Assembly (NCBI GenBank): GCA_024399065.1
Contig: JAKSIB010000002.1
Coordinates: forward strand, 124,001 to 188,000
Length of the DNA: 64,000 nucleotides
DNA from: Fibrobacter sp.
GTDB lineage: Bacteria; Fibrobacterota; Fibrobacteria; Fibrobacterales; Fibrobacteraceae
Reading direction: 5' to 3'
The translations under genes and the position numbers were made by a program. Positions 61,280 to 64,000 of this stretch are shown here, in pieces. Positions within the stretch are counted from its first letter, which is position 1, and each line of letters opens with the position of its first letter. The notes under the pieces were generated by a model. That model ran no database searches, was not told the origin of the DNA, and was given only the letters and a program-made list of their open reading frames with translations.

Positions 61280-61375
61280 AATCCCGAGGCATAAACTTTT
61301 TAACGCGTAAACTTTTATGCGCATAAACTTTTTTGCGCATAAAATTTTAGCCGTCCTCTTCAGGGCGGCTTTTTC
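61274..61375 (+). repeat. 16-bp spaced repeat and terminator after sua5
   Basis: GC(A/G)TAAA words at 61274, 61289, 61305, 61321 and 61337, i.e. a roughly 16-bp period, run from the stop codon onwards. The AGCCGTCC/GGGCGGCT hairpin at 61349-61370 plus TTTTT then terminates transcription. Confidence 0.7.
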
Positions 61376-61382
61376 ATTGAAA

Positions 61383-62135
61383 TTATATTCCGAACTTTTC
61401 AAAGTTCTCGTAGGTATATTCACGGGTGTACGCATTGAAATGCCACCACTCGCTATTCAGCGGTACCCAACCCGCCTTCTTCATAATAGCACGAAGCTTG
61501 TTACGGTTATCAATCTGTTCCTGCGTAAGGCGGCCACTCTTCAAAGCATCAGCCTCCCCCACCAAGCCCGCGCAACGCTCAAAGGAGTCAAAGTCCGTTC
61601 CCATGTCCAGCAGGTTTCCTTCAGCATCTGTAATGCTCAAGTCAAGAGCCAAGCCAAAGTTATGCAAGCCACCTTTCACCGGCGAAGAAACGTAATGGGA
61701 ATAGGGCGTTCCCGCCACCATCCTCTTTAACGCAGCCTGGGCATAGATGGGTCGAGCAGCGTCAAAGATCACCAACTTGGAGCCAGGCATATCCTTCTCC
61801 ATAATGGCGATGGTCCTTTTTAGCTTTACATAGGCATCCTTACGGACGAAGGCACGTTGTACACCGCAATACAAATCATGACCGGTAACGTTATTGAAGG
61901 TACCGTAACGCAGGTCCATCTGCAGGCCCTTCAAACGTGTAATCTCCACAAGGCTGGTGTCCGCCTCGGCGTAGGCAATCCATTGTTTTACCGATGAACA
62001 ATAACGTAACGGCTTTTCAGGTTTCGCCGGTTCGAACTTCACGTCGGTGGCATAGGTCGGGTCCGCAAAGGACATTACACTCAAGATTCCAAGAGCGACA
62101 ACAGTCCTAGCCATCATTTCGAAAAGCATTTTCAT
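61383..62135 (-). CDS. VanX/DdpX-like D-Ala-D-Ala dipeptidase (M15 family), secreted
   Basis: About 250 residues from ATG 62135. Signal peptide (MMARTVVALGILSVMSFADP). The M15 zinc motif is GGLHNFGLALDLS with the His and Asp ligands, and the distal EWWHF. It cleaves D-alanyl-D-alanine dipeptide. In non-resistant bacteria related enzymes recycle cell-wall D-Ala-D-Ala; no van genes are next to it. Co-directional with the upstream outer-membrane protein gene, 33 bases away. Confidence 0.87.
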   Translation of the reverse strand: MKMLFEMMARTVVALGILSVMSFADPTYATDVKFEPAKPEKPLRYCSSVKQWIAYAEADTSLVEITRLKGLQMDLRYGTFNNVTGHDLYCGVQRAFVRKDAYVKLKRTIAIMEKDMPGSKLVIFDAARPIYAQAALKRMVAGTPYSHYVSSPVKGGLHNFGLALDLSITDAEGNLLDMGTDFDSFERCAGLVGEADALKSGRLTQEQIDNRNKLRAIMKKAGWVPLNSEWWHFNAYTREYTYENFEKFGI

Positions 62136-62168
62136 ATCCGGAGCCGAGCCCCACAAACCTTAGGAGGA

Positions 62169-64000
62169 TTACGTTCCCAAATCTACTTCTACACCGAACT
62201 GGAAGAACAAGCCCATGCCCTTAGCCATGAAAGGAACCAGTTCGTATCCATTCGAAAACTTGTTGTCCCTATCGCGAGTAACCCAGGAACGTTCGCGGGC
62301 ATTTTCTCCACCCAGGAAGCGCAAGGCGCCCACATCGAGATTTGCAAAGAGGTTATCCACTTCAAGATAGAAACGTGCGCTGTTAAACCAGAACTTCTTC
62401 TTTGCAATATCCAAATTGACACGCAAATCCGTGCGGAACATATCAGTGAACTTATTCAAGTCCTTCAGCTCACGGGTACCAACATTACCATCCTTGGACG
62501 GAGTAATTGCATAGTAGTACAGCGGACGATGCAGGGCTGCATGGTGAGTCAAGATCACAGAGATGATAGAGTCCTTGCGCGGATAGTAACGGAAATGGGA
62601 AACGATGTCCAAACGGGAGTTAGCTTCCCAAGGCAGGGAACCATCACCTTCCAATTCATATTCGCCATAGACTGAGCTAATGTTCGTCGCCATGGAGAAA
62701 TGGTGAGAGGTCTTATATTCCACAGAGCCGCTAGCGCCAAGAACCCAGGCATAGTCAATGGGTGTTACGTCGTTGTATTGAGCATAGGCCTTCGGCAAGG
62801 GCAGCAAGGGATTGTGGTAGTAGCGGCCAAAAGCGGAAGCCTGAGCAACAAGATACTTGGAATTATAGCCACCGCCAATCTTTGCAGAAGTACCAGATTC
62901 CAAACGGCCAACCAGGTCACCATTGTCGTAATAAGGTTTCCAGTCACCGCGGAAAGCTGCGTTGGCAAACATGCGCCAGTAAGCAGTATCGGTCTTTGAA
63001 AGATTCTGCTGGAAATCAAAGGAAGCAGTAGGCAAAGCGTCGTGACCAGTCCAGTCCGCCACAGCACCCACAGACAAAATCTTCTGGGAGAAATCATCCT
63101 TCCAATTCAAGCGGGCTACGCCGGAAATAACGCCCGTCATGTAATCATCGGACTGGATGGTTCCAAAATCAGGATAGCTTCGATCCAAAATCTGATGTTC
63201 ATAAAGCAAAGCACCACTGAGGTCAGAGCCAAGGAACGTACCAAAACCCTTGTCGGCACCCACAGTAATTGTGCTATGAGTGTATTCATAACTATCAATA
63301 AATGTTCTGGTAATGTCTTCAAGCTTAGAAGGGTCAGAAGCCGGGCGGAAACCAATGGTATCGCGCAAGGTATCGCCAAGATGTTCCTGGACAAAACCGG
63401 CATGGAAGCTTGTACCAAAACGGGATTCATATTCCGCACCAATAACCAAGTAGGACTGGACGCCTTCAATAATGTCAATAGCCTTAGGATCGACCGCAAA
63501 GGAGTGAGTCGTATCCTGATGGATGCTGTAGTCATCCGAGCTGTACAGGGCTCTCAACGCCCAAGTGTTACCATTGCTATCGGAGCCGTTCAACTGAGTG
63601 TAGAAATCCATCGCATTAAGATCGAAGGGATCGGAATTCTTTACCTTGCAATCCTTGCACTCGTCAGTACGCTTGCGGAATTCAGAGAAAAACTTTTCGC
63701 CAAGATTCTGCAACATGTCGCCATCCAGCATACGGAAGGCAAAACGGAAGCTGTCCCAGAAAAGCCACGGAGCATCGACAACAACTTCACGCATGGTAAT
63801 ACCAGCAGAGAGCTTAGCGCCCCAGTCGCCCTTGGTCTGTTCAGGAATGTACTGCACAGAAGTTGCCAAGCCCTGGCCAATGGGGCCCTCGCCATAGTTA
63901 TCATGAACTTCAATACCACTCAAGGTATGAGGATTCACCACAGACAAGTTGCCCGGGAAGCCAACATCCAAATGACGCATGTTGGGAATACGCAAACGGC
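62169..64000 (-). CDS. TonB-dependent-receptor-like outer-membrane barrel (5' partial)
   Basis: The frame runs off the window end without an ATG, so the signal peptide and probably the plug are missing. About 610 residues are visible. They are rich in alternating strands and aromatic girdles (YYAITPSKDG, FYLEVDNLFANLDVG), with the family's end GLFFQFGVEVDLGT, whose last residue is not the usual aromatic. Early HTLSGIEVHDNYGEGP may be the end of a plug. It is likely an outer-membrane transporter or related barrel; the substrate is unknown. Confidence 0.7.
   Translation of the reverse strand, partial: RLRIPNMRHLDVGFPGNLSVVNPHTLSGIEVHDNYGEGPIGQGLATSVQYIPEQTKGDWGAKLSAGITMREVVVDAPWLFWDSFRFAFRMLDGDMLQNLGEKFFSEFRKRTDECKDCKVKNSDPFDLNAMDFYTQLNGSDSNGNTWALRALYSSDDYSIHQDTTHSFAVDPKAIDIIEGVQSYLVIGAEYESRFGTSFHAGFVQEHLGDTLRDTIGFRPASDPSKLEDITRTFIDSYEYTHSTITVGADKGFGTFLGSDLSGALLYEHQILDRSYPDFGTIQSDDYMTGVISGVARLNWKDDFSQKILSVGAVADWTGHDALPTASFDFQQNLSKTDTAYWRMFANAAFRGDWKPYYDNGDLVGRLESGTSAKIGGGYNSKYLVAQASAFGRYYHNPLLPLPKAYAQYNDVTPIDYAWVLGASGSVEYKTSHHFSMATNISSVYGEYELEGDGSLPWEANSRLDIVSHFRYYPRKDSIISVILTHHAALHRPLYYYAITPSKDGNVGTRELKDLNKFTDMFRTDLRVNLDIAKKKFWFNSARFYLEVDNLFANLDVGALRFLGGENARERSWVTRDRDNKFSNGYELVPFMAKGMGLFFQFGVEVDLGT

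Noticed and set aside
61383-62135. Vancomycin-resistance cluster
   Set aside because: A VanX-like gene alone, without VanH or VanA homologues, does not indicate resistance; a housekeeping dipeptidase is more likely.

Overview
The window looks like chromosomal DNA of a cellulolytic Fibrobacter (phylum Fibrobacterota). This rests on gene content: two adjacent giant family 9 glycoside hydrolases of about 2,000 residues, a family 1 pectate lyase with serine-rich linkers and a C-terminal sorting-like tail, many lipoproteins, and a standard Gram-negative housekeeping set. The genus is inferred, not proven. I saw no tRNA, rRNA, CRISPR array, transposase, integrase or phage gene.

Layout. 1-5060: end of a metallophosphoesterase, a GIY-YIG protein, a MORN-repeat protein, a B12-binding radical SAM enzyme and a large lipoprotein. 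5128-15287, minus strand: mlaF, mlaE, dnaB; a degenerate uracil-DNA-glycosylase-like gene, coaBC, an acyltransferase; rpsA and cmk; two lipoproteins. 15475-21774, plus strand: TraB protein, pectate lyase, HAD hydrolase, rluE, a lipoprotein, an unexplained structured segment and a BrnT/BrnA-like toxin-antitoxin pair. 21884-25069: class I fumarase, an Ala/Pro repeat membrane protein and a 547-base hairpin-rich intergenic region with a perfect CRP-type palindrome. 25070-41823: the two GH9 genes followed with no gap by a 7TM histidine kinase, a single-domain receiver and an NtrC-like regulator whose receiver has Glu in place of the phospho-acceptor Asp. 41841-46403: RlmI-like methyltransferase, small sigma factor, nrdR, transketolase. 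46587-50787, minus strand: C39-like peptidase, RimK-like ATP-grasp ligase with an N-terminal extension, GCS2 ligase and N-formylglutamate amidohydrolase, resembling an uncharacterised amidoligase/peptide-metabolite pathway. 50973-64000: lipid-linked glycosyltransferase pair, gmk, priA, a DUF349 protein, sua5, a VanX-like dipeptidase and a partial outer-membrane barrel.

Two themes stand out. First, eleven low-complexity tracts with different unit sequences all have a 7-bp period. They lie between or at the ends of genes, except for three inside the linker of coaBC. Second, the cellulase genes are physically coupled to their own signalling module, which suggests a dedicated sensing circuit for cellulose breakdown or for the cell-surface state.
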